Shown here one piece after another: positions 43,115-51,582 of a DNA stretch of 64,000 nt. Every line of letters starts with the position of its first letter. Position 1 is the stretch's first letter. The stretch is from G963667675 sp965197565 (GTDB taxonomy: Bacteria > Chloroflexota > Dehalococcoidia > Lucifugimonadales > UBA3495), in assembly GCA_965197565.1 (NCBI GenBank), contig CBDANK010000003.1:372001-436000 (forward strand), given 5' to 3'. Made by a program: the position numbers and the translations under genes. The notes beneath the pieces are model-generated. The model saw nothing but the letters and a program-made list of their open reading frames with translations. It was not told the DNA's origin and made no database searches.

Positions 43115-43828
43115 TCAATCTTTGGAAAACGGTTGACCTTGACGGGCTAAGGCCAGACCCCATACCGAGGCTGCTCCCGCCGCCTTGAGTGGGGCGGCGC
43201 AGGCCGACATGGTGCTCCCCGTGGTTACCACGTCGTCGATTAGAACCACCTTCAATCCGGTTACATCACCGGCAGCCTCGAAGCTCCCATCTACGTTAGT
43301 CTGGCGCTGGGAGCGGGCAGCGGCTTCCACCTGGGGCGGGGCGTCCTTGAAGCGGGTTAACAGATTGTTTGCTTGCGGCAGGCCGGTGAGCTTGGACAGT
43401 TCCCTGGCTAGCAACTCCGATTGATTATAGCCCCGGGCTCGTAGACGGCGGGGGTGTAATGGCACCGGTACGATTACTTCCCCCAGTGCCGCTTGGCCGG
43501 CAGCATATTGGGCCAATAGCCGCCCCAACTCGGGGGCGGCCGCCCGGACTCCCCGGTACTTCAGACTAAAGATGGCCTCCCTCATCGCTCCCTCCATCAA
43601 GAAGGGCGCCCGGACCCCGTCGACAGACAACGGGCTCTCTCTGCACCAACGGCAGGGAGATAGAGTGTTGGGGGAGGCGCAGAGCCGGCAGTAGGGTGGC
43701 GTCAGCTTGGCCAGCAGGGGTAGGCAAGCCTCGCATAGGATTTTGCTTTCCCGTCCGCACCCGGTGCATTGCATGGGAAACAGCAGGTCCAGGGCCCAGT
43801 TGCTTAGCTTCGAGACCAGCATATTCAT
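43115..43828 (-). CDS. comF: ComF-family phosphoribosyltransferase-like protein
   Basis: The 237 residues start with a double zinc ribbon (CTGC, CEAC, CRLC, CRWC within residues 19-60) and carry the PRPP-binding motif VVLIDDVVTTGSTMSACA near 195. ComF proteins are linked to DNA uptake in competent bacteria, though many homologues act elsewhere. It lies 48 bases after the Nudix gene on the same strand. Confidence 0.83.
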   Translation of the reverse strand: MNMLVSKLSNWALDLLFPMQCTGCGRESKILCEACLPLLAKLTPPYCRLCASPNTLSPCRWCRESPLSVDGVRAPFLMEGAMREAIFSLKYRGVRAAAPELGRLLAQYAAGQAALGEVIVPVPLHPRRLRARGYNQSELLARELSKLTGLPQANNLLTRFKDAPPQVEAAARSQRQTNVDGSFEAAGDVTGLKVVLIDDVVTTGSTMSACAAPLKAAGAASVWGLALARQGQPFSKD

Positions 43829-43876
43829 TTCGAGCGTGAGAGCCTTTTATTCCCGCAATTGCAAAAAGTCATCTTG

Positions 43877-44362
43877 TTATCCACCTTGCCACCGGGCAAG
43901 AATCGATAGGTCCCTGGTGAAGGCCAGGGGAGGAAGGTCATTGGTAGAAAAGAAGCCCAGGTCCAAAGCTTCCGAGCCGGCTTCCAGGGCGCCGCCGACT
44001 TCCCGAGCGACGAAGGCCGCCACAATCACCGGATGGCCGCTCTCCGAGAACAGCCCCACCAAGCGTTCCACTTCCACTGCCAGGCCGGTCTCCTCTTGGA
44101 CCTCCCGCACCGCTGCCTCCTCCACTACTTCGCCCCGGTCTACGTACCCGCCGGGCATACTCCAAAGGCCGATGCCGGGCTGATTTCCTCTCTTGATCAT
44201 TAGCACCTTGCAGTTCCGTTCCACTATGCAGGTTGCCGCCACTTTCGGGTCGTGGTAAACGACATGCCCGCATGATGGACACACCGGCCGTTGGCGGTCA
44301 GCTACCTGCTTTAACTCCAACAAGGCGGCGCAAACTGAACAGTATTTGTTGTCTGACGACAT
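43877..44362 (-). CDS. Nudix hydrolase with N-terminal zinc ribbon
   Basis: The 161 residues contain a zinc ribbon (CSVC at 8-11, CPSCG at about 28-32) and a full Nudix box, GGYVDRGEVVEEAAVREVQEETGL at about 71-94, with the REVQEE metal-binding core. The layout resembles NudC-type and ADP-ribose pyrophosphatases. Start follows GAGGAA. Confidence 0.83.
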   Translation of the reverse strand: MSSDNKYCSVCAALLELKQVADRQRPVCPSCGHVVYHDPKVAATCIVERNCKVLMIKRGNQPGIGLWSMPGGYVDRGEVVEEAAVREVQEETGLAVEVERLVGLFSESGHPVIVAAFVAREVGGALEAGSEALDLGFFSTNDLPPLAFTRDLSILARWQGG

Positions 44363-44465
44363 ATTTTCCTCAGCATATCATGATGGGCTATGATGTCCCA
44401 TACCACGAAATTGGGCATCGGACGTTACTCCTAGCTTTCACATAAAACCCGGCACATTTCTGGCC

Positions 44466-45023
44466 GTGCTGTTAGCCTCATTGGCGGCGGCGGTATTGAT
44501 CGTGCTGACCATAGCCTTCCTCGGTGAGTACACCAAGACCAGAGGCCGGTTGCTGTTGACAGCCCTGACCCTGGCCGGATTCTGCTTGTTGGCCCTGCCT
44601 CCCTCGGTACTGGCCCGGCGCGACCGGTATGCCCTGGCAGCCGCCGGCGGCACACTGGCCCCCTGCCTGGCATTCCTCCTTGTAGCGGCGGGTATTTGGG
44701 CCACGCCCGATTCCGACGCTTTTTGGAAAGCGGCCGCCATTGCATCCATCACCGCCGCATCCGGGTCTTACTTTTGCTGGCTGCTTTTGCTAAGGACCAA
44801 GCGATTGCCGGCGCGGATTGCTCGGTGTGCTGCTCTCGGTGCGGCAGGCTTGGCGCTAATCTTAATTGGTCCGGCGATCATAGTCGAAATCCGAGCTGCC
44901 GCTTTTTGGTGGGCAGCGGCATTGTTGATCGTTACGCAGGTTGCTGGGGGGTTGGCCGCTGCTGCCTTAGACCGATGGGCCTTCACCCTAACGGGCTTCC
45001 GTCACCCGCCCGTCGATCAATAA
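44466..45023 (+). CDS. Hypothetical membrane protein
   Basis: The 185 residues form about five hydrophobic segments (LASLAAAVLIVLTIAFLG, LLLTALTLAGFCLLALP, LAPCLAFLLVAAGIWA, AALGAAGLALILIGPAI and an Ala-rich last one). The start is a GTG without a clear Shine-Dalgarno. No family recognised. It lies just upstream of a CoA-transferase gene. Confidence 0.55.
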   Translation: MLLASLAAAVLIVLTIAFLGEYTKTRGRLLLTALTLAGFCLLALPPSVLARRDRYALAAAGGTLAPCLAFLLVAAGIWATPDSDAFWKAAAIASITAASGSYFCWLLLLRTKRLPARIARCAALGAAGLALILIGPAIIVEIRAAAFWWAAALLIVTQVAGGLAAAALDRWAFTLTGFRHPPVDQ

Positions 45024-45099
45024 GGGAGCGGCTGCCCGTGCTATAATGCTCACCAACCAGTCTCGCATCCACATTTGCCAACCCCCTAGAGAGGTAACG

Positions 45100-46326
45100 A
45101 TGGCCTCGGCGCTGGAAAATGTCAAGGTGGTGGACCTGACCCGCACTCTTGCCGGCCCCTTTTGCACTATGATGCTCGGCGACATGGGAGCGGACGTAGT
45201 GAAAATTGAAGAGCCGGAGTTAGGTGACGAAACCCGCAGTTGGACGCCCTTCTGGAACGAGGTCAGCACCCAGTTCCTTTCCTTCAACCGGAACAAGCGC
45301 AGCCTGAGCGTGAACCTCAAGGAAAAGGAAGGGTTGGATGTCGTGCTGGGACTGGCCGCCAAGGCCGATGTGATGGTGGAGAGCTTCCGCACCGGGGCCT
45401 TGGACCGCATGGGCTTGGGTTACGAAGCGGTGCGGCAGGTCAATCCGGGGATAGTGTACTGCTCGATTTCGGGTTATGGGCGCACCGGCCCTTTGGCTGA
45501 CAAACCGGGTTACGATCTCATCATTCAGGCTTACAGCGGGCTGATGCACCTTACCGGGGAACCCGATGGTCTGCCGCTGAGAGTAGGATTCTCCTTGGTG
45601 GACCTTTTCACCGGCATGATGGCTTACGGTTGCATCTTGACCGCTCTGCGGCACCGCGACAATACCGGCGAGGGCCAGTGGATCGACATGTCGCTTCTGG
45701 ACGGCCAGGTGGCTACCCTGAGCTACCACGGCACCGGCTACTTGGGCACCGGCAACGAACCCCACCGGATGGGCTCGGCCCATCCCAGTCTTACGCCCTA
45801 TCAGAGCTTTCCGGCCTCGGACGGATTTTTCATCCTTGGCTGCGCCAACCAGGGTTTGTGGGAGCGCATGTGTCACGCTATCGGCCGTCCTGAACTGTTG
45901 GAAGACCCGCGGTTCAGCAGCAACACCGACCGGGTAAAACACCGGGCCGAATGCGTGGAAGTCTTGAGTGAGGTCTTCCAATCGAAGCCGATGGAACACT
46001 GGGTAAAGGTCATATCCGATGCCGGGGTTCCCTGCGGCCCCATCAACCGGGTATCCCAGGTCATGGCCGATCCCCAGGTGCTGTATCGAAATATGGTGGT
46101 GGAGATACCTCACCCGGAGGTGTCCGGCCTCAAGGTTCCGGGCTCTCCACTAAAGCTCGCTGCCACACCGCCCACATTCCGGCTCCATCCGCCCCTGTTG
46201 GGCCAGCACAACGAAGAGGTCCTGGCCTCGGCTGGCTACAGTCCGGACCAGATTGCGGATTTTAGAGAAAGGGGGGTCATAGGAGGCAAAACTCACCAAA
46301 CGTCTTCTACAGCCCGTCCGGGGTAG
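45100..46326 (+). CDS. CaiB/BaiF family (class III) CoA-transferase
   Basis: The 408 residues show the family core: NVKVVDLTRTLAGPF at 7-21, GYGRTGPLADKPGYDLIIQA near 125-144, and Asp168 in SLVDLFTG as the catalytic residue. The ATG at 45100 follows GAGAGG; the longer frame start was rejected. It is more typical of the formyl/succinyl-CoA transferase group than the copy at 26806, which has a longer N-terminus and a different active-site context. Confidence 0.86.
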   Translation: MASALENVKVVDLTRTLAGPFCTMMLGDMGADVVKIEEPELGDETRSWTPFWNEVSTQFLSFNRNKRSLSVNLKEKEGLDVVLGLAAKADVMVESFRTGALDRMGLGYEAVRQVNPGIVYCSISGYGRTGPLADKPGYDLIIQAYSGLMHLTGEPDGLPLRVGFSLVDLFTGMMAYGCILTALRHRDNTGEGQWIDMSLLDGQVATLSYHGTGYLGTGNEPHRMGSAHPSLTPYQSFPASDGFFILGCANQGLWERMCHAIGRPELLEDPRFSSNTDRVKHRAECVEVLSEVFQSKPMEHWVKVISDAGVPCGPINRVSQVMADPQVLYRNMVVEIPHPEVSGLKVPGSPLKLAATPPTFRLHPPLLGQHNEEVLASAGYSPDQIADFRERGVIGGKTHQTSSTARPG

Positions 46327-46489
46327 AAGAAGAGTTGTCATGTTTAGGCAAAGGACTGCTTGTTGCTACACGAGCAGCTTGTGTCTTTCTATACTTTAGG
46401 ACCTAAGGCTGCAGCAACACACCGAGGCGGTGGTCTTGGAGGCCGGAGTGTTGTTGACGCAGTGACTCTACATGTTAGGTGAGGTGCAA

Positions 46490-47476
46490 ATGCCGAAAGG
46501 AATTTTGGAGCGGTTGGCAGAAGGGGTTGTGTTGGGCGATGGGGGCTACATCGTGGAGTTGGAGCAGCGCGGCCACGTGGTGACCGGCGCTTTCACGCCC
46601 GAGATAGCTATGACTCATCCGGGGGCGGTCCGGGAGTTGCACTACGAGATGAAGCAAGCCGGTTGCGACGTGTTGCAGGTGATGGCCTTCTATGGCAGCC
46701 GGGAGAAACTGGCTACGGTTGGCTACGGCGACAAAGTGCTGGAGATAAACCAAGCGGCCTACCACATCGCCAGAGAGGTGGCCGGTGATGACATGCTGGT
46801 GGCGGGAGACCTGAGCACGACCTGGATGTGGGCCCCCGACGACGACCGCTCGGAACGGTTGGTTGCGGAGATGTTCGACGAGCAGATAGAAGCCCAGTCC
46901 GGCGTCGACTTCTTTATCGGCGAGCTTTTATACAATCTGGGCGAGGCGCTGCTTTGCTTGCAGCGCATCAAGGAGAAGACGGGGTTGCCGGTGATGATCA
47001 CGATGTCGTTCCGCGGCAACAACGTCTCGGACGACGGCGTTACGGTGGGGGAGTGTGCCAAGCGGCTTCACGATGCCGGCGCCGACATCGTCGGGCTGAA
47101 CTGCATGAATGATCCCGAACACATGTACCCCCACATCGCCGAGATGCGGGCTGCTTTCGATGGTTACCTAGCGGCGCAGCCGGTGGCTTTCCGGTGCACC
47201 GACGAAACGCCGTGGTTCACCGGGTTGCCGTCCTTTCCGGACCGGTTGGAGCCGACCCAGCTAACACGGTTCGAGCTTGGCGAGTTCGCCGCCAAGGCAA
47301 AGGAAATGGGGGTCAACTACATCGGAGGCTGTTGCGGCTGTAAGGCGACTCACATGCGAGAGATGGCCAAAGCCCTGGGCAAGTTCGACGAGAGCAGAGT
47401 TTGGGACCGGCGGGAGGGCCACGCCATGAGCGAAACGGAGCACAACCGGGCTTACCGCGAGTCGTTGCGGGACTGA
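46490..47476 (+). CDS. Betaine-homocysteine/homocysteine S-methyltransferase-like protein
   Basis: The 328 residues match the Pfam S-methyl_trans TIM barrel. Zinc ligands are Cys205 (GLNCMND), Cys281 and Cys282 (IGGCCGCK), spaced as in BHMT. The ATG at 46490 follows GAGGTG. Such enzymes move a methyl group from glycine betaine, dimethylsulfoniopropionate or S-methylmethionine to homocysteine. A betaine role would fit with the choline-dehydrogenase-like and methylamine genes, but this is inference. It is not fused to a MetH-type domain. Confidence 0.8.
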   Translation: MPKGILERLAEGVVLGDGGYIVELEQRGHVVTGAFTPEIAMTHPGAVRELHYEMKQAGCDVLQVMAFYGSREKLATVGYGDKVLEINQAAYHIAREVAGDDMLVAGDLSTTWMWAPDDDRSERLVAEMFDEQIEAQSGVDFFIGELLYNLGEALLCLQRIKEKTGLPVMITMSFRGNNVSDDGVTVGECAKRLHDAGADIVGLNCMNDPEHMYPHIAEMRAAFDGYLAAQPVAFRCTDETPWFTGLPSFPDRLEPTQLTRFELGEFAAKAKEMGVNYIGGCCGCKATHMREMAKALGKFDESRVWDRREGHAMSETEHNRAYRESLRD

Positions 47477-47531
47477 CGCCGGTTTTCCGCCGGCCCAAAG
47501 GCGGCAGGACTCAGCTAACCTGGGATGATAG

Positions 47532-48572
47532 TTAACTGGCTCTGAACGCCGGAAGTATCTTCTCGCCGAAAGTTCGCATTGACCTTTCCACTTGCTTTGG
47601 GGGTATCTGCCCCACGTTCATATTGAGCAAGAGGTTCCGCACTCCGGCATCCCTGAGTTCGGCAATCTGCTCGGCCACCCTGCGAGGCGTCCCGGCCAAA
47701 AAGGCGGTCTCCACAACTTCGCCGGGAGGGGGCGCTTGACCGGGAGGCCTGGGCGGCACACCGCCGGGGTTGTAGTTGATCCGGGCCTGCAAGAGGTGTT
47801 CCCGGAAGTTGCCCAAGGCATTCGTCGCAACTTCCAACGCTTCTTGTTCGCTCTCCCCAACGTACACGGCCCGCTGCGCCCATGAGTTGTTCAAGGCGTC
47901 CTCAACTGCGTCTTCGGTAAACCCCGCTTCCAACATGGTGTCTTGGTATAGCTGGAAGCGGCGGCGCAAGGTATCCACGGTCTGAATGCCGATTAGCACA
48001 GGCCGCCCAATCTTCGCCATCTCCGCCACCGAGTCTTCACTGATACAGGCCCGGACCAAGGGCGGGTGGGGCTTTTGGTAGGGTTGGGGACGGAGAGTGG
48101 GAAAAACCGATTTCCAATAGCGGCCTTGGTGGTCTACGTTTTCACCAGTCCAAGCCTTAATCAGAAGCTCTTCGGCCTCCGGAAGCATATCCCGGCCGTC
48201 TTCCATGGTGATTCCGAAGCCCAGGTACTCGTACTCGTTGTAGGCCGAGCCTCGGCCGGTGCCGACAATAAGGCGTCCTTGGCTCAGGTGGTCCAGCACG
48301 GCCGTCTGCACGGCCAGCCGCACTGGGTGATAAAGGGCCAATTCCACCACAGCGAACCCGATGCGCACCCTTTTTGTGCGCATCGCCACCGCTCCCCCGA
48401 AGACCAAGGGGTCGGCGTAGGCCACGGCCCCATCGAAGTGGTGTTCCGTCAACCAGACCGCGTCCAGGCCGATTTCCTCAGCCAGCTCCACTTCCCTCAG
48501 GGTGTTGTCGATGACCTCATGGTCTGATTGCTGGTTGGCGCTGATGGAAAAAACGAAACTGCCGAAAAGCAT
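47532..48572 (-). CDS. LLM-class flavin-dependent oxidoreductase
   Basis: The 346 residues have the LLM plan: LDAVWLTEHHFDGAV near 38-52, AVLDHLSQGRLIVGTGRGSAYNEYEY near 98-123, and a C-terminal AFLAGTPRRVAEQIAELRDAG. The ATG overlaps the stop of the dienelactone hydrolase gene (TAATG), so the pair is translationally coupled. The substrate is unknown. Confidence 0.83.
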   Translation of the reverse strand: MLFGSFVFSISANQQSDHEVIDNTLREVELAEEIGLDAVWLTEHHFDGAVAYADPLVFGGAVAMRTKRVRIGFAVVELALYHPVRLAVQTAVLDHLSQGRLIVGTGRGSAYNEYEYLGFGITMEDGRDMLPEAEELLIKAWTGENVDHQGRYWKSVFPTLRPQPYQKPHPPLVRACISEDSVAEMAKIGRPVLIGIQTVDTLRRRFQLYQDTMLEAGFTEDAVEDALNNSWAQRAVYVGESEQEALEVATNALGNFREHLLQARINYNPGGVPPRPPGQAPPPGEVVETAFLAGTPRRVAEQIAELRDAGVRNLLLNMNVGQIPPKQVERSMRTFGEKILPAFRAS

Positions 48573-49294
48573 TAGCCGACCCTGGCCTTTTTCAGATGTT
48601 GCGCCAAGAAGTCCACAGTCCTGGCCCAAGACACGTCGGAAGCATCCTTCTGATAGCGGGTTGCGGTGTAGTCCATAAAAGCATGGTCGGCCCCGGGGTA
48701 GGTGTAGAACCGGTGGGCTATGCCCAATCGGGTCAACTCGCCGTCCAGCTTCCGCATGTCGGCTTGGGATGGATTCTCGTCGATTTCGCCAAAGTGGAAC
48801 AAGACCGGGCACTTGATACCGGGGGTCAAGGCAAAGGGGGACTGAGCCGCTTTGCCCCAAGGCGTCATAATATTGCCGCCATAGTAGGGAACCGCCGCCT
48901 TGAAATGAGAGTTGGTACAGGCTGCCAGCCAGGTCACCCGGCCTCCCATGCAAAATCCGGTGACCCCCATCTCATCGCCATTTACAGCAGCATGGTTGCT
49001 AAGAAACTCTACCGTAGCGTCGATATCGGCCGCTATGTCGGGGTCGCTCAAGTGCTGTATCCTTCTGGACCCATCGGTCAACATATCGTCGGTGATGCGG
49101 TGAAACAGGTTGGGGGCCGCTGCCGCATAGCCTTCGGCGGCCAGCCGGTCGGCCATGCCACGAATGAACTGGTCGACACCGCCCCCGTGCTGGTTGACTA
49201 CAACTGCGGGAAAGGGCCCGGGACCGCCGGGAAGGCCCAGGTACAGGTCCATCTCCTGGCCGTTAACTGCAATGCTTTCCCACGATGACGCCAC
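48572..49294 (-). CDS. Dienelactone hydrolase-family alpha/beta hydrolase
   Basis: The 240 residues carry the DLH triad: nucleophile Cys in GVTGFCMGGRV, Asp in FGEIDENPS, and His in PGADHAFMDY. The GTG at 49294 has GGAGG eight bases upstream and is preferred to a TTG further out. It hydrolyses a lactone or ester. Coupling to an LLM monooxygenase suggests a two-step breakdown, for instance oxygen insertion then ester/lactone opening. Confidence 0.82.
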   Translation of the reverse strand: MASSWESIAVNGQEMDLYLGLPGGPGPFPAVVVNQHGGGVDQFIRGMADRLAAEGYAAAAPNLFHRITDDMLTDGSRRIQHLSDPDIAADIDATVEFLSNHAAVNGDEMGVTGFCMGGRVTWLAACTNSHFKAAVPYYGGNIMTPWGKAAQSPFALTPGIKCPVLFHFGEIDENPSQADMRKLDGELTRLGIAHRFYTYPGADHAFMDYTATRYQKDASDVSWARTVDFLAQHLKKARVG

Positions 49295-49558
49295 GTTAGC
49301 GTCCTCCACTAGTCTGAGTGGACGGAGTCCGAGATTGGAGCCCAACCATGCGGCAATTGACTCAGCGTTACCCGCTCTGTCCCAATTTGACCATACAGAA
49401 GGCTTGCCGCCCGTCCTAGCTTACGCATTATCTCATATCGGGCTTGCGTCTGACACCCAGGACAATCGCATCTAAAACCAACCCGACAGAAGGGGGGAGC
49501 TTAAACATACACGTTATCCGTTAAGATGTGATTGCCTTGGCCGATGGGTAGAGTCTTT

Positions 49559-49723
49559 TACTGATGCGTGAATAAGTGTCTAAACTACCCCCCGTCATTC
49601 CGGCGAAGGCCGGAATCCAAGACCGTTCTCCGCCAGCTACGTTCTTTGTCCTCAGAATTTCTGGATTCCGGCTCAAGGCCGGAAAGACGAGGACTGGTTT
49701 AAGTAAGCGTTCACGTATCAGTA
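49559..49723. mobile_element. MITE-like element, copy B (165 bp, TA ends)
   Basis: Left end TACTGATGCGTGAATAAGTG and inverted right end TACTGATACGTGAACGCTTA match the ends of copy A at 37682. The core carries GTCATTCCGGCGAAGG and CTGGATTCCGGC arms. The rest of the 49295-49893 gap has no supported gene; its last part leads into the GMC gene with a GGAGGA box. Confidence 0.65.
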
Positions 49724-49893
49724 GAAGGTTCTGGCCGATACGCAGGGTGCGGCCAGTGCTTTGACCGTGATAGGATGAGGCTGTGCCTGGCACGGCCTTA
49801 TCCCAGGGTCGCTGCACGCAGTTGACGGCGCCAGAAGGCAGGAGTTTGTAACTTAATCGGGAATGAAGCGCTGAAGTCTATGGAGGAAGACGT

Positions 49894-51432
49894 ATGAAAT
49901 ATGACGTATTGGTTGTTGGCGCGGGATCGGCGGGAGCGGTCATGGCGGCCCGGTTAACTGAAGACCCAAGCAGGTCGGTCTTGTTGTTGGAAGCAGGACC
50001 CGACTACCCCGATTTCGAGCATCTTCCTGAAGAGGTCAAGCTGGTTCATGCCACCGAGTTGGACATCGCCCACAGTGACCACAACTGGCAGTTTGTGGGC
50101 AAGTCTACGGACAAAGCCGGACCCATGATGGTGCCCAGAGGCAAGATCACCGGCGGCTCCAGTGCGATTAACGGCGTGCTCCTTCTGCGGGGAGTTCCTG
50201 AGGACTATGACTCATGGGCAGAGGCGGGCAATGATGAGTGGAACTTCCAGAAGTTATTGCCCTATTTTCGAAAGTTGGAGAACGACCAGGACTTTCATGA
50301 TGACTTTCATGGAACGGAAGGGCCGATAATAGTACATCGTTTCAAACAGGAGGAGTGGCTACCGGCACAAGCGGCTTTCTACAACGCTTGCCGGGCCTTC
50401 GGTTTCCCCGACAGTCTGGACCAAAACCATCCGGATTCCTCCGGCGTGGGGTCTTCTCCGTGGAATTGCCCCAACGGAATCCGCTTTAGCACGGCCCTGG
50501 GTTACATCGACCCGGCTAGACACCGGCTCAACTTCACCCTTCGACCGAATTGCACCGTCCACCGCATACTATTTGACGGCAAGCGGGCCACCGGGGTGGA
50601 AGTGGAAAGCGGCGGTGAAATGTTTACGGTGGAAGCGGACCAGATAATTCTCAGTGCCGGCGCCATTGGCTCACCCCAGGTCCTGATGCTCTCCGGTATC
50701 GGACCTGCCGGGCACCTGGAAAGCCTGGGCATACCGGTAGTGGCGGACCTGCCGGGAGTGGGCCAGAACCTGCGGGACCATCCGAAAGTCGAGGTGACCT
50801 GGCGCACTAAACCGGGATTCGAGCTTAATGGCCTGATACCCAGGGAGCAGGTAAGTTTGCGCTACACTGCCGATGGATCCGACCTTCGAAATGACATGAA
50901 AATTTCTATGATTTCCTTCGCTGCCGGACGTGCCGACGAAGGTGGAGATAGAATGACGCCCTTGGGAGTTCGCATGTCCTCCGGCATCCAATTGGCCGCT
51001 GGTGCGGGAGAGTTGCTGCTTACTTCAAGAGACCCTAATGTACAGCCGCAACTGGACTACCATTATGCGGAAGACCCCTTCGACCGACGGCGGCTGAGGG
51101 ACTTGGTGCGTCTTAGTGTGGAACTCGGCGAGCATGTGGAATTTCAGGACATAATCGAAGAGCGCATTGATCCCTTGGACTCGGACCTGGCTTCAGACGA
51201 GGCTCTGGACGATTGGATTGCCAGAAGGGTCAGCACCTCCCAACATATTTCCGGTACCTGCAAGATGGGACCGCTGTCGGACTCGATGGCAGTAGTCGAC
51301 CAGTTTGGCAAGGTCCACGGTATGCAGGGACTGAGAGTGGTGGATGCGTCCATAATGCCTGACTGCATCCGGGCCAACACCAACGCTACGACCATGATGA
51401 TCGGAGAGCGGGTTGCCGACTTCGTTCGCTAG
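49894..51432 (+). CDS. GMC-family FAD oxidoreductase (choline dehydrogenase-like)
   Basis: This 512-residue paralogue of the gene at 20731-22281 has VVGAGSAGAVMAARL at 6-20, PRGKITGGSSAING near 82, SAGAIGSPQVLMLSG near 254, the active-site STSQHISGTCKMG, and NTNATTMMIGERVADF at the end. ATG follows GGAGGA. It is an alcohol oxidase or dehydrogenase; choline is only one of several candidates. Confidence 0.87.
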   Translation: MKYDVLVVGAGSAGAVMAARLTEDPSRSVLLLEAGPDYPDFEHLPEEVKLVHATELDIAHSDHNWQFVGKSTDKAGPMMVPRGKITGGSSAINGVLLLRGVPEDYDSWAEAGNDEWNFQKLLPYFRKLENDQDFHDDFHGTEGPIIVHRFKQEEWLPAQAAFYNACRAFGFPDSLDQNHPDSSGVGSSPWNCPNGIRFSTALGYIDPARHRLNFTLRPNCTVHRILFDGKRATGVEVESGGEMFTVEADQIILSAGAIGSPQVLMLSGIGPAGHLESLGIPVVADLPGVGQNLRDHPKVEVTWRTKPGFELNGLIPREQVSLRYTADGSDLRNDMKISMISFAAGRADEGGDRMTPLGVRMSSGIQLAAGAGELLLTSRDPNVQPQLDYHYAEDPFDRRRLRDLVRLSVELGEHVEFQDIIEERIDPLDSDLASDEALDDWIARRVSTSQHISGTCKMGPLSDSMAVVDQFGKVHGMQGLRVVDASIMPDCIRANTNATTMMIGERVADFVR

Positions 51433-51582
51433 GGCCGTTAGGCCGCGCCTCCGGTGCGTCTAGCGTCAACATCTGCTGCGCCGCTTTTGACCAGCAGCGT
51501 TTGATGAGCGGCCTTCTTGGTTGCCCATGTCTAGACGTGGGTATGGAAGGAGCGTAACAGGTTTTTTTGCTGGCGTGGGGAG

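Noticed and set aside
45220..46113. 297-codon minus-strand frame opposite the second CoA-transferase
   Set aside because: Shadow of the CaiB gene; no motif and no start signal.
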